Position numbers and translations under genes: made by a program. From Acidimicrobiaceae bacterium (lineage in GTDB: Bacteria; Actinomycetota; Acidimicrobiia; Acidimicrobiales; Ilumatobacteraceae), in the NCBI GenBank assembly GCA_020637235.1, contig JACJWG010000002.1:1-64000 (forward strand): DNA of 64,000 nucleotides. The letters run 5' to 3'. Below, one piece after another: positions 24,159-32,782 of the stretch (positions are counted from its first letter, which is position 1; the number at the start of each line of letters is the position of its first letter). The notes under the pieces were generated by a model. It was given only the letters and a program-made list of their open reading frames with translations, was not told the origin of the DNA and did not search any database.

Positions 24159-25214
24159 ATGCGGGTCGTCGTGCTCTGGAAGGGCGTCACCGGCTACGTC
24201 GACGCCGAGATCCGGGCGCTGCGAGCGGCCGGTGCCGAGGTGGCACTCGCGGTGTTGGGCGCCACGTCGAGCGAGCACCCGCAGCAGCGGTCGAGCCTCG
24301 ACGAGCTCGAGCACACCATGCGGGTCGACGACGACACCCCGGCCGCCGACATCGCTGCATGGGCACGCAGCTTCGACCCCGACGTCGTCATCTGCTGCGG
24401 CTGGGATCCGAAACCGTTCATGGGAGCGGTCAGCCTGCTCCACGATCACCGTTGCCGGAAGACGCTCTACACCGACGGCCAATGGGCGGGCACGCCGAAG
24501 CAGTGGGCCGGCAAGGCGATCGCACCGTGGCTGCTGCATCGGCGCTTCGACGCGGCGGTCGTCCCCGGCGAGCCGCAGGCCCGCTTCCTGCGGCGGCTCG
24601 GGTTCCGCCACGAGCAGATCTTCGAGGGCGGCTGTGTCGCCGACACCGACAGCTACACCGCCGCCCGCCTCCCCGACGACGAGTGGCGCGCGCTGCCACC
24701 GTCGTTGCTGTTCTGCGGTCGGCTCGTCCCGGCGAAGGGTCTCGACGTGCTGCTCGAGGCGTACACGCGGTACCGGGCCACACATCGTGCGCCGTGGCGG
24801 CTCACGGTGGCCGGTACCGGACCGCTGCTCGCCCAGGTGCAGGCTCACCCCGACATCGACTCCGTGGGCTTCGTCGAGCCGACCGACGTGCCGTCGCTCA
24901 TGGCGCGCAGTCGTGCGCTGGTGCTGCCGTCGCGGTTCGAGCCGTGGGGCGTGGTGGTGCACGAGGCGGTGTGCGCCGGGCTACCGCTCGTCCTCAGCGA
25001 ACGGGTGGGCGCGGCGGCGAGATTTCTTCACCACCGCACCAACGGGTTCCGGGTCGACGTCGATTCGGTCGAGTCGCTCACCTGGGCGATCTCGGCGCTG
25101 AGCGATTGGACCGACGACGAGCTCGAACGCGGCCGACGCCGAAGCATCGAACTCGCCGAGCAGTTGGGGTTGGCGGACTTTGTTCGGGCGGTTGCCGCGA
25201 TCGCGGCGTCCTGA
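24159..25214 (+). CDS. Family 4 glycosyltransferase
   Basis: This 351-residue GT-B enzyme has an N-terminal Rossmann part (VVLWKGVTGYVDAEIRALRAAGAEV) and a C-terminal domain with LLFCGRLVPAKGLDVLLEAY and the nucleotide-sugar site SRALVLPSRFEPWGVVVHEA, the ExE-type motif of GT4. It would add a sugar to a lipid-linked intermediate at the cytoplasmic face. The last 234 bases are overlapped on the other strand by the flippase tail. It is the only gene of its transcript and starts without a leader. Confidence 0.88.
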   Translation: MRVVVLWKGVTGYVDAEIRALRAAGAEVALAVLGATSSEHPQQRSSLDELEHTMRVDDDTPAADIAAWARSFDPDVVICCGWDPKPFMGAVSLLHDHRCRKTLYTDGQWAGTPKQWAGKAIAPWLLHRRFDAAVVPGEPQARFLRRLGFRHEQIFEGGCVADTDSYTAARLPDDEWRALPPSLLFCGRLVPAKGLDVLLEAYTRYRATHRAPWRLTVAGTGPLLAQVQAHPDIDSVGFVEPTDVPSLMARSRALVLPSRFEPWGVVVHEAVCAGLPLVLSERVGAAARFLHHRTNGFRVDVDSVESLTWAISALSDWTDDELERGRRRSIELAEQLGLADFVRAVAAIAAS

Positions 25215-26624
25215 CCTGCGTTCAGTGTCGGGCGCCTGCTCGGGCGAGCGTCCGGTGCGTACCGCGAGCCGCCCGGCCGAGGCCATCGCCGGCCGGCGGG
25301 TGGGCGAGGTGCGATCGATCGCACCGCCGAGGTTGCCGAGACGGGCGAGCGCCGGGTGCCCGGCGTACTCCGAGTCGTCCACCCGGTGTTGCCGGAACGT
25401 GGAGGCCCGCACCACGTACACGCCGGCGATGAACGACGACACCGCGAACGTGACGATCGGAACCGTGGGCGCCCCGAGGGTGGTGGCGAGCGCCCCGACC
25501 GCGAGCAGTCCGATCACGTTCACCGTCGCCGTCACCGTGGCCACGAACTCGTCCACCTGGCGGGCCTGCAGCAGCGCCATCATCGGCTGACCGACGAGCA
25601 CCGGGATCGCCGCCAGCGCGTACCAGCGCAACACGTCGGCCGAATCGGCGTAGTCGTCGGGCAGCAACAGGTCGACGAGCGGTCCGGCGGCGACGAACAA
25701 TCCGAGCGCGAGCGTCGAGCCGACGGCCACCACCCCGACGAGCGGCTTCATCTGCTTGAGCGCGGTGCGGTCGTCGGGCGCGGCGGCCAGGTGGGGGAAG
25801 GTGTAGGTGGCGTACGCGGCCGCGAACAGCATGATCGGCTGCGCCCACTTGCCGACGGCGCCCACCTCGGCCGCCGATGCCACACCGGCCCGCCAGCCCA
25901 GCAGCGGCACCATCAGACCCTGGCCGGCGATCGACGCCGCCGCGATGCCGAAGCCCGAGCTGCCCTGCCACGGGTTGACGAGGCGACGGTTGCGCACCCG
26001 GCGGGCCACCCGGCGGGTGCGCACCTGATCGCGCACCAGCCACGCACCCACGCTGGCCGTGACCAGCCAGCTCAGCGAAGCGAACACGCCGGCGGCCTCG
26101 ACCACCAGCTCGGCGGGGGCGGCGATCACCGCGACGAGCATCGAGGTGTTGCCCAGCGCGACGAGCCATTCGGCGGTGGCCGACGAGCGCAGCGCGCGCA
26201 CCGCGGCGCTCTCGCCCAGCGATCGGCTGAACGCCACCGACTGCATGCTGATGCCGACGATCGCCACGACCGGCAGGTGGTCGCGGTAGGCCACCCAGGC
26301 GAGCAGCGCGGTCACCACGCCGACGGGCGCCTGGAACAGGGTGCGCCGGTCGAGCCACGCTCGGTGGATCTGGCGGCCGACGCCCTGCGCGAGTTCGCGT
26401 GTGTGGTGCTGGCTCGACCCGAAGTCGATCAGTGCGCCGAGTGCGGTGGTGATCGCGTACAGCGACACGAACGCGCCGAAGGTCTGGGTGTCGGTGCGGC
26501 GAGCGAGCAGCAGCATCGCGACGGCCGTGGCCGCCTGCGCGCTGCCGAGCGCGACCATGGTGCTGATCGTGCCGAGCCCGGTCCGGCGTCCCCCCGGGCG
26601 ACCACCGGGGTCGTCCGTCGACAT
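24981..26624 (-). CDS. Polysaccharide flippase (Wzx/MATE-like)
   Basis: This is a 547-residue protein with about twelve hydrophobic helices over the first 430 residues, beginning GTISTMVALGSAQAATAVAMLLLARR. It includes the charge pattern typical of oligosaccharide flippases (FGAFVSLYAITTALGALIDFGSS; MLFAAAYATYTFPHLAAA). It should move lipid-linked repeat units across the membrane. The last 110 or so residues are hydrophilic, Arg-rich, and antisense to the glycosyltransferase. No earlier stop exists in this frame. The ATG at 26624 has TAGCCT eight bases upstream. Confidence 0.85.
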   Translation of the reverse strand: MSTDDPGGRPGGRRTGLGTISTMVALGSAQAATAVAMLLLARRTDTQTFGAFVSLYAITTALGALIDFGSSQHHTRELAQGVGRQIHRAWLDRRTLFQAPVGVVTALLAWVAYRDHLPVVAIVGISMQSVAFSRSLGESAAVRALRSSATAEWLVALGNTSMLVAVIAAPAELVVEAAGVFASLSWLVTASVGAWLVRDQVRTRRVARRVRNRRLVNPWQGSSGFGIAAASIAGQGLMVPLLGWRAGVASAAEVGAVGKWAQPIMLFAAAYATYTFPHLAAAPDDRTALKQMKPLVGVVAVGSTLALGLFVAAGPLVDLLLPDDYADSADVLRWYALAAIPVLVGQPMMALLQARQVDEFVATVTATVNVIGLLAVGALATTLGAPTVPIVTFAVSSFIAGVYVVRASTFRQHRVDDSEYAGHPALARLGNLGGAIDRTSPTRRPAMASAGRLAVRTGRSPEQAPDTERRSGRRDRGNRPNKVRQPQLLGEFDASASAAFELVVGPIAQRRDRPGERLDRIDVDPEPVGAVVKKSRRRAHPFAEDER

Positions 26625-26631
26625 GGGTCGG

Positions 26632-26638
26632 TAGGCTA
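26632..26638. promoter_or_regulatory. Bidirectional -10 element TAGGCTA
   Basis: On the plus strand TAGGCT (26632-26637) is six bases before the GTG at 26644. On the minus strand TAGCCT (26638-26633) is eight bases before the ATG at 26624. The two boxes share five base pairs, so one polymerase would exclude the other. Confidence 0.55.
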
Positions 26639-26643
26639 CCGGC

Positions 26644-27498
26644 GTGGGTGTGACGGCGGCGGAACCATCTCGGCCGCGCCGGATCGCCGTCGCGATCACC
26701 ACCCACACCGTCGATCTGGGGCCACACGAACGGGTCTCGCTCGAGCGGGTGATCGAGGTGCTGTCCCCCGCTCACGATCTGTACCTGGTGGTGCCGGCGT
26801 CGCTCGACGTGACGGCGACGCTCGATCGGTATCCGGCGCTGCGACACCTGCCGATGGGCGACGAGTTCTTCGGCGGCCGCCGGGCGCACAACCGCCTGCT
26901 GCTGGCGTCCACGTTCTACGAACGTTTCGCCGGCTACGAGTTCATGATGGTGCACCACCTCGACGCGTACGTGTTCCGCGACGAGATCGACGCGTGGTGC
27001 GACGCGGGGTACGACTTCCTCGGTGCCCCGTGGATCCCCCACGACGGCATGAGCCTGTCGGGTGTCGGCAACGGCGGCCTGTCGCTGCGCCGCGTGGCGT
27101 CGTTCCTGCGGGTGGTCCGCATGCTCGAGGCGCCACCCACGTCGGCGGCCGGCCGCCTCGCGCGCCGGCTGCCGTACCGGGCACGGGCGGCGCTGCGCAT
27201 CGCGCTCACCCCGGTCGCGGCGCGCATCCGTGGCGGACAGGCGCGCAGCGAGGCATTGCTCGGCTACCTGAACCGCGGGTTCGACGCTGGCGAGGACTAC
27301 TTCTGGGGGCTGCGCGTCGCACCGTGGCAGCCGTGGTTCCGGGTGGCCCCGGTGGACGACGCGGTGCCGTTCGCGTTCGACCTCGAACCGGCGCGGCTCT
27401 ACGAGATGAACGGCGGCGTACTGCCGATGGCCTGCCACGGCTGGCCGGCCAGCCTCGACTTCTGGGGCCGGTTCATCGACGTCCCCGCCGGCTCCTGA
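26644..27498 (+). CDS. DUF5672 glycosyltransferase-like protein
   Basis: This 284-residue protein has the DUF5672 pattern of a GT-A-like fold: FMMVHHLDAYVFRDEIDAWC, GYDFLGAPWIP and VGNGGLSLRRVASF, then AGEDYFWGLRV and the end MACHGWPASLDFWG. The HHLD motif resembles a DxD metal site. It likely transfers a sugar. It overlaps the end of the GH71 gene by 26 nt tail to tail. Start choice follows the shared -10 box. Confidence 0.82.
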   Translation: MGVTAAEPSRPRRIAVAITTHTVDLGPHERVSLERVIEVLSPAHDLYLVVPASLDVTATLDRYPALRHLPMGDEFFGGRRAHNRLLLASTFYERFAGYEFMMVHHLDAYVFRDEIDAWCDAGYDFLGAPWIPHDGMSLSGVGNGGLSLRRVASFLRVVRMLEAPPTSAAGRLARRLPYRARAALRIALTPVAARIRGGQARSEALLGYLNRGFDAGEDYFWGLRVAPWQPWFRVAPVDDAVPFAFDLEPARLYEMNGGVLPMACHGWPASLDFWGRFIDVPAGS

Positions 27499-29242
27499 CG
27501 AGCGCCAGCGCACCGGCGCCGCCCAGCGCACCGATCCCGACGCCGAGGCCGATCGCCAGCGGCGTCGACACACCGCCGTCGCCGTCGTCAGCATCGTCAG
27601 CATCGTCAGCTGTGGTGGCGGGTGTCTCGCCGGTCGCACCGTCGGTCGCCGGCGACGCCGTGGCGGTGGCGGTGTCGACCGGAGTGTCGTCGACGGTCGC
27701 CGTCGGTGCCGCGGTCTCGGGCACCGTGGTGGGCGGGGCGGTGGTGGTGGGCGGGGTGAACCCGACGAACTGCCCCTCCCGGGCCGAGCCCACCATGTGG
27801 TACAGCAGGTCCTGCACGACCGGCTGATCGGTCACCGGTTCGGGCGAGGTGAGCACGATCTCGAGGTCGGGCGAGTACACCAGCCGCACCGACACGGTGC
27901 CCAGTGCGAGCGGGAACACGTGGGTGCTCACCCCGGCCTCGGCGCGGAACTCGTGGCGTTCGGCGCCGACGTCGACCACCACGTCGACGGGCGCCGCGAG
28001 CATCAGCACCACCTCGACGGTGTCGCGCACCTCACTGCCCTCGGGGCGCACCGTCATCAACTGGGTCTGGCCACCGGTGGGCACCGCACCGACGGGTTGG
28101 GTGCGGTGCGACAGGTAGGCGGCGTCGCGCACGATGGTGGGGGCGACACCGGTCTTGAACCACGTGAGGTAGTACGAGCTCAGGTCGAGCGGCACCCAGC
28201 CCGTGCCGGTGCTGGGCGCGAAGGCCGAGTGCTCGGAGTAGTCGTTCCAGGTGACGAGCTGCACCCATTCGGCGCCGCCGTCGATCGCGGCCTGCCAGGT
28301 GAGGCGGAGGTTCTCGGTGTTGGCCGCCTCGTAGAACAGGCCGGCGCGGGGGCGCATGTCCTGCACGGACACGGGCTGCATCCAGAGCTTGCCGCGCGCG
28401 TGGGCGTCGTTGCCGTAGGCCAGCACGTCGGCGTTGGTGGCGGGGCTGCGGCTCCCCCAGTGGGACAGCCCGGTGCTGATCGGGGCGAAGGCCTCGACGT
28501 TGCCGTAGTAGTCGAGCAGCAGCGGCACGAACGAGACCTGCACGCCGTAGGTGCTGTTCATCAGGTCGAGCCAGCCGCTCCACCACTCGACACCCTGGCG
28601 CTCGGCGGCGAACGGCGAGATGATCAGCCGGCCGTCACGGCTCCGCCCGGCCGACGGGTGGTCGGCGACGGACGCGATGGCATCGGCGAGCGCCTGCGGG
28701 TCCACCTGCACGTCGGGCATCAGCACGATGTCGAACTCGGGGTCCACCTCGGCGGCGGCGTCCAGCAGGCGCAGCAGCCGGTTCCAGAACGAGTCGTCGA
28801 TGCCGAGGATGTTGAACACGAACCCGTCGAGGCCGGCGCTCACGGCCCGTTCGACCTCGGTGCGCATGTCGTCGAGCGCCCAGTCGGCGTCGGTCGACGG
28901 CGGGCGCGGCAGTGCCCGCTGGCGCTGGAACCCCCCGTAGGCGAGGTGCTGGCCGCCCTCGCCGTCGGGGGCGAGGAACTGGGTGGCGTAGTAGTCCTGG
29001 TCCGGCGGGGCGTTGTCGAGCGAGATCGGGTAGAGCGGGAAGTAGTGCGCGTACACCTTGGTGTCGCCGGCACGCAGCTGCTCGAGCGGCGGCAGGTCGA
29101 ACGGGTACGGCCCGGCCGCGTCGGCGACGTCGGGTTCCGACGCGGGGGTGCCGGCGCCGGACGGGGTGGAGGTAGCCGTGCCGACGAACGCCGTGGCGGC
29201 GACCGCGGCGAGCACGACCCGCCACGGGGAGGTCCGCCTCAT
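27473..29242 (-). CDS. GH71-like (alpha-1,3-glucanase) surface protein, paralogue 1
   Basis: This is a 589-residue secreted protein. A signal peptide lies at residues 1-35, followed by a GH71-type catalytic region (VYAHYFPLYPISLDNAP; AGLDGFVFNILGIDD; FDIVLMPDVQVDP; WVQLVTWNDYSEH) to about residue 360. A beta-rich domain, a Thr/Pro-rich linker and a C-terminal helix (IGLGVGIGALGGAGALALV) with an Arg tail anchor it to the membrane. GH71 enzymes hydrolyse alpha-1,3-glucan. Embedded in an EPS locus it may trim the cell's own polymer or release chains. TAGGGT seven bases before the ATG fixes the start. Confidence 0.82.
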   Translation of the reverse strand: MRRTSPWRVVLAAVAATAFVGTATSTPSGAGTPASEPDVADAAGPYPFDLPPLEQLRAGDTKVYAHYFPLYPISLDNAPPDQDYYATQFLAPDGEGGQHLAYGGFQRQRALPRPPSTDADWALDDMRTEVERAVSAGLDGFVFNILGIDDSFWNRLLRLLDAAAEVDPEFDIVLMPDVQVDPQALADAIASVADHPSAGRSRDGRLIISPFAAERQGVEWWSGWLDLMNSTYGVQVSFVPLLLDYYGNVEAFAPISTGLSHWGSRSPATNADVLAYGNDAHARGKLWMQPVSVQDMRPRAGLFYEAANTENLRLTWQAAIDGGAEWVQLVTWNDYSEHSAFAPSTGTGWVPLDLSSYYLTWFKTGVAPTIVRDAAYLSHRTQPVGAVPTGGQTQLMTVRPEGSEVRDTVEVVLMLAAPVDVVVDVGAERHEFRAEAGVSTHVFPLALGTVSVRLVYSPDLEIVLTSPEPVTDQPVVQDLLYHMVGSAREGQFVGFTPPTTTAPPTTVPETAAPTATVDDTPVDTATATASPATDGATGETPATTADDADDADDGDGGVSTPLAIGLGVGIGALGGAGALALVRSRRGRR

Positions 29243-29249
29243 CGAGCCG

Positions 29250-29255
29250 ACCCTA
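29250..29255 (-). promoter_or_regulatory. -10 box TAGGGT for GH71 paralogue 1
   Basis: TAGGGT on the minus strand lies seven bases before the ATG at 29242. Confidence 0.5.
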
Positions 29256-29319
29256 CCCGCATCGATCATCGGGTTCGGATCGCGCTCGGACGTCGGCGCG
29301 AGACCGACACGCGACGGGG

Positions 29320-31137
29320 TCAGCGCGGCACGCGAGCGGGCGGCTGGGACTTCTCGGCGCCGTACACCTCGCCGTACGTGGAGCCGTACTGGTACGCCTC
29401 GAGGTCGGCCTTGCGCGGGTCGACCCGGTTGAGCACCAGGCCCACCACGGGCGCCGACACCTGGTCGAGCGCTTCGAGTGCGTTGCGCACGCGGGGCACC
29501 GACGTGTGGTTCGACTGCACCACCACCAGCACGCCGTCGACGAACTGGGCGAGCGCCAGCGCGTCGCTGACGGCCAGCACGGGCGCCGCGTCGATGACGA
29601 TGTAGTCGTACCGGGTGCGGAGTTCGTTGACGAGGGCACCCATCTGGTGGCTGCTGAGCAGTTCGCTCGGGTTGGGCGGGATCGGGCCGGCCACCAGGAC
29701 GTCGGGGCCGTCGGAGGTGCGCTGCAGGGTGAGGTCGAGGATCTCGCCGGCGAGGTTGGTGGTGAGGCCGTAGGTGCGGGCCACGCCGAACGCGCGGTGC
29801 ACGGTGGGCTTGCGCAGGTCGGCGTCCACCAGCACGACCGTACGACCGGTCTGCGACAGCACGGCGGCGAGGTTGGCGGCGGTGGTGCTCTTGCCCTCGC
29901 CGGGCACGGCACTCGTCACCTGGATCACCTGCATGTCGCGTTCGATCCCGATGAACTGCACGTTGGTGCGCAGCGTGCGGTACGCCTCCACCACGAACGA
30001 GTCGGGTGTCGACAGCGAGATCGGCCGTGCGTCGGGTGGTGTCTCGTCCGGCACGGCGGCGAGCATCGCCGGGGCGTCGCCGAGCTTGGCCAGGTCGGCC
30101 GGACCGAGGATCGAGTCGTCGAGGTACTCGAGCACGAAGGCGGCGATCGCGCCGAGCAGCAGACCGGCGATGATCGCGAGCACGGCGGCGTTGATCGGCT
30201 TCGGCGATGCCGGCGCGGCCGGCACCTCGGCCGGGGTGAGCAGTTCGGCACCACCGGTGGTGAGCGCCGACTCGACCTGCAGCTCGTCGAGGCGTTGGAT
30301 GAACTCGCTCTCCTGGTCGAACAGGGTCTGGCGCGACCGTTCGAGGGTGCTGTCGTCCTCGAGGTTGACGTCGGAGATGCGGGCCTCGAGGTCGGCGATC
30401 TGGCCGTCGAGGTCGCCGACGGTGGCGGCGAGCTCGCGGCGTTCGGCCACTTCGGTGATGGAGAGGTCGGTCTGCCCGTCGAGTTCGCCGAGCCGGATCT
30501 GAGCGACGGTGCGCTGGCTCTCGAGGTCGCGCACCTGGCTGCGCAGCTCGCTGATCTCGGCTTCACGCGTGGCGGCACGATTCGCCAGGTCGGCATCCAC
30601 CTCGTCGATCCGCTCGCCGAGTTCGGCGATCTGCAGCCGCAGCTGTTCGGACGCCTCGTCGATGCGCGCCACGGCGGCCTCGCGCTGGTGGGCGATGTAC
30701 GCCTCGACATAGGCGTCGGCGAGCGCCGCGGCGTGGTCGGCGTCGCCGGTCTCGATGCGCACCTTGATCACGTCGGCGTTGCCGTCGGGCACGCCCGACA
30801 CCGCCGGTGCCTCGCCGTCGAGGCCGAAGCGGTCGGCCACGCGCTGGTTGACGGCGCGACCCTGCAGCACCCGGATCACGTTCTCGGCGGTGCGTTCGGG
30901 GTTGTCGATGCCGGCGGTGGCGCCGATGGTCTCGTCGATCGGCGACGACCGCACGAGCATCTCGGCTTCGGCTTGGTACACCGGGTCCTTCAGCAGCGAG
31001 AACACCACCGCCGGGACGAGGGTCGCGAGCACCCCGAGCACGAGCACACCGCGGCGACGGCGGAGCACCCGGAGGTGGTGGCGGACCCCGGAGGGGGCAC
31101 CGGAGTGGAGGGGATCCATCCGGGGAATGCTACTCAT
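29320..31137 (-). CDS. Wzz-BY-kinase fusion (polysaccharide co-polymerase and tyrosine kinase)
   Basis: This 605-residue protein joins a Wzz chain-length domain and a bacterial tyrosine kinase. The first helix is at about residues 28-48, a long coiled coil spans roughly 150-300 (EQLRLQIAELGERIDEVDADL), and the second helix is near 335 (AAVLAIIAGLLLGAIAAFVLEY). The kinase half has Walker A SAVPGEGKSTTAANL, Walker A' VLVDADLRKP, and a C-terminal tyrosine cluster YQYGSTYGEVYGAEK for autophosphorylation. It sets chain length with the Wzy gene upstream, whose end it overlaps by 8 nt. The phosphatase at 16353 is a likely counterpart. Confidence 0.9.
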   Translation of the reverse strand: MSSIPRMDPLHSGAPSGVRHHLRVLRRRRGVLVLGVLATLVPAVVFSLLKDPVYQAEAEMLVRSSPIDETIGATAGIDNPERTAENVIRVLQGRAVNQRVADRFGLDGEAPAVSGVPDGNADVIKVRIETGDADHAAALADAYVEAYIAHQREAAVARIDEASEQLRLQIAELGERIDEVDADLANRAATREAEISELRSQVRDLESQRTVAQIRLGELDGQTDLSITEVAERRELAATVGDLDGQIADLEARISDVNLEDDSTLERSRQTLFDQESEFIQRLDELQVESALTTGGAELLTPAEVPAAPASPKPINAAVLAIIAGLLLGAIAAFVLEYLDDSILGPADLAKLGDAPAMLAAVPDETPPDARPISLSTPDSFVVEAYRTLRTNVQFIGIERDMQVIQVTSAVPGEGKSTTAANLAAVLSQTGRTVVLVDADLRKPTVHRAFGVARTYGLTTNLAGEILDLTLQRTSDGPDVLVAGPIPPNPSELLSSHQMGALVNELRTRYDYIVIDAAPVLAVSDALALAQFVDGVLVVVQSNHTSVPRVRNALEALDQVSAPVVGLVLNRVDPRKADLEAYQYGSTYGEVYGAEKSQPPARVPR

Positions 31138-32707
31138 CGTGGTCGTCGTCGCGCGCCCACCGGCTGAGCACCCGCCGTTGCGACTCGGTGAGGTCGTCGT
31201 CGGGATCAGTGGGTGCGGGGGCAGCGGTGGCCACAGCGGCCGGCACACGAGCGGGCGGCCGGCTGAACCAGGCCGATGCGGCGAACACCGCGGGGATCGC
31301 CATCGCCTGCAGCAGCGAGCCGCGCAACAGGATGAAGAGGTAGAACGCCATGAACGACGCGCCGAGCGGGTAGGCGCTGCCGGTGAGCAGTTGGTAGCTG
31401 GTGCGCCGGTCGAGGCGTACGAACAGCGAGCCGAGGGCGACGAAGCCGACCACGACGCTGAACCATCCGGCGATCATGTAGAACTCGGCCCACAGCGGGG
31501 CCGACAGGATCTGGAAGTCGTAGTCGCGCTGGGCGGCGAGGTAGGTGCCGGTGTCGATCGGCTTGTCGGGCCAGATGGAGCGCGGCACCCAGAACAGCGC
31601 CGTGCCGAGGGGTTGGCGCAGCCAGGTGACGCCGTCCTCGTCGACGATGCGGATCGCGTTGTGCAGCTGGGCCGCGGTGTCGTAGTCGGGGTTCTCGGGA
31701 TACTCGTCGACAAGGCTGAACGAGAAGGTGCCGCGCTCGTCGGTGCGGAAGGCGTCGGCCATCGGGAACGCGACGAGCAACGACACGGCGATCGCGACGA
31801 GGGCGCGCCGCGAACGCTGCACGGTGGAGAACGCGCCGAGCATCGGGAGGAAGCTCAGCACCATCGAACCGAACCCGTACCGCGAACTGCTGATCGGGTT
31901 GTTGATCAGCAACAGCATGATGCCGGCGACGCCGACGGTGAGCAGTTCGAGCGAGCCGAGCCGGTAGCCGGTGCCGCGCAGCCGCACCCGTTCGCCGACG
32001 ATGCGGTGCATCGCCACCAGCGCCGGCACCCAGGCGAGGGCGACGATGATCGCCGCCATGGTGGCGTCGGGGAACGCGGCGAGGCCGGCCTGGGTGCGGG
32101 TGATGCGATTGGCGAACAGCGGTCCGATGCCGATCTTGCTGACGTAGTACAGGCAGATCGGCGCCGAGCCGGCCACGAGCAGCATCGCCCGGGTGTGGTC
32201 GGCGGGGACGTCGTCGCGCCGTCCGTCGGCTCGGAGGTTCGCGGGCAGCAGCGCGCGCATCGCCCACCGGTCCGGCGTGAGGTGGCGTGTGGCCACCGAG
32301 CCGAGCTCGAACGCGGCCACGCCCACGAGGGTGACGAGCGCGGTCTGGAGGTCGTAGTCGACGATGATCCGCGGCGTGGTGTAGGCGATCTCGCCGGTGC
32401 CGAACTGCACCATCGCGCCGACACCCATGAACACGTAGGTGAACAGCCAGAACACGTAGGTGAACAGCGCCGGTCGCCCGTCGGCGAGCAGCAGCGCGAT
32501 TCGCAGTCCCGCCCACACGGCGACGGCGAGGAACACCAGCCATGCCGAGCCGCGCACGCCGGTCTCGAGGCTCGACAGCAGCACCCACGGCATCACGAAG
32601 CAGAGCAGCGCGACACCGACGAGTGCCTTGATGTCGCGGGCGATCAGGTCGGGTCCGATCGGCTCGACCCGCGGGGATCGGCGAAGGGTGGTGGATCCCA
32701 GCGGCAC
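31130..32707 (-). CDS. Wzy-like O-antigen/exopolysaccharide polymerase
   Basis: This 525-residue protein has about ten to twelve hydrophobic helices. A large hydrophilic loop lies between residues 330 and 400 (GTFSFSLVDEYPENPDYDTAAQL, LFWVPRSIWPDKP), a layout of O-antigen polymerases. It would join repeat units on the outer face. The GTG at 32707 is supported by TAGGCT six bases upstream. Its stop overlaps the start of the Wzz-kinase, so the two are coupled. Confidence 0.82.
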   Translation of the reverse strand: MPLGSTTLRRSPRVEPIGPDLIARDIKALVGVALLCFVMPWVLLSSLETGVRGSAWLVFLAVAVWAGLRIALLLADGRPALFTYVFWLFTYVFMGVGAMVQFGTGEIAYTTPRIIVDYDLQTALVTLVGVAAFELGSVATRHLTPDRWAMRALLPANLRADGRRDDVPADHTRAMLLVAGSAPICLYYVSKIGIGPLFANRITRTQAGLAAFPDATMAAIIVALAWVPALVAMHRIVGERVRLRGTGYRLGSLELLTVGVAGIMLLLINNPISSSRYGFGSMVLSFLPMLGAFSTVQRSRRALVAIAVSLLVAFPMADAFRTDERGTFSFSLVDEYPENPDYDTAAQLHNAIRIVDEDGVTWLRQPLGTALFWVPRSIWPDKPIDTGTYLAAQRDYDFQILSAPLWAEFYMIAGWFSVVVGFVALGSLFVRLDRRTSYQLLTGSAYPLGASFMAFYLFILLRGSLLQAMAIPAVFAASAWFSRPPARVPAAVATAAPAPTDPDDDLTESQRRVLSRWARDDDHDE

Positions 32708-32713
32708 GCGCCG

Positions 32714-32719
32714 AGCCTA
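32714..32719 (-). promoter_or_regulatory. -10 box TAGGCT for the wzy-wzz operon
   Basis: TAGGCT on the minus strand lies six bases before the GTG at 32707. Confidence 0.55.
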
Positions 32720-32745
32720 GCGGTCGCCGGGATCGGGTCTCGGGC

Positions 32746-32764
32746 GACGCCGGCGAGCGGCGTC
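32746..32764 (-). terminator. Hairpin downstream of GH71 paralogue 2
   Basis: GACGCC and GGCGTC enclose a seven-base loop in the gap after the GH71 stop at 32783 and before the wzy promoter. There is no T-run. Confidence 0.4.
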
Positions 32765-32782
32765 CTCGTTCAGCGGTCGGGT

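Noticed and set aside
28191..28199. GGCACCCAG inside GH71 paralogue 1
   Set aside because: Only nine bases match, it is in coding sequence, and no second end is at 58 bp.
31584..31594. GGCACCCAGAA inside the wzy gene, resembling a repeat end
   Set aside because: It codes for FWVP in a conserved part of the polymerase, and no partner end is found 58 bp away.
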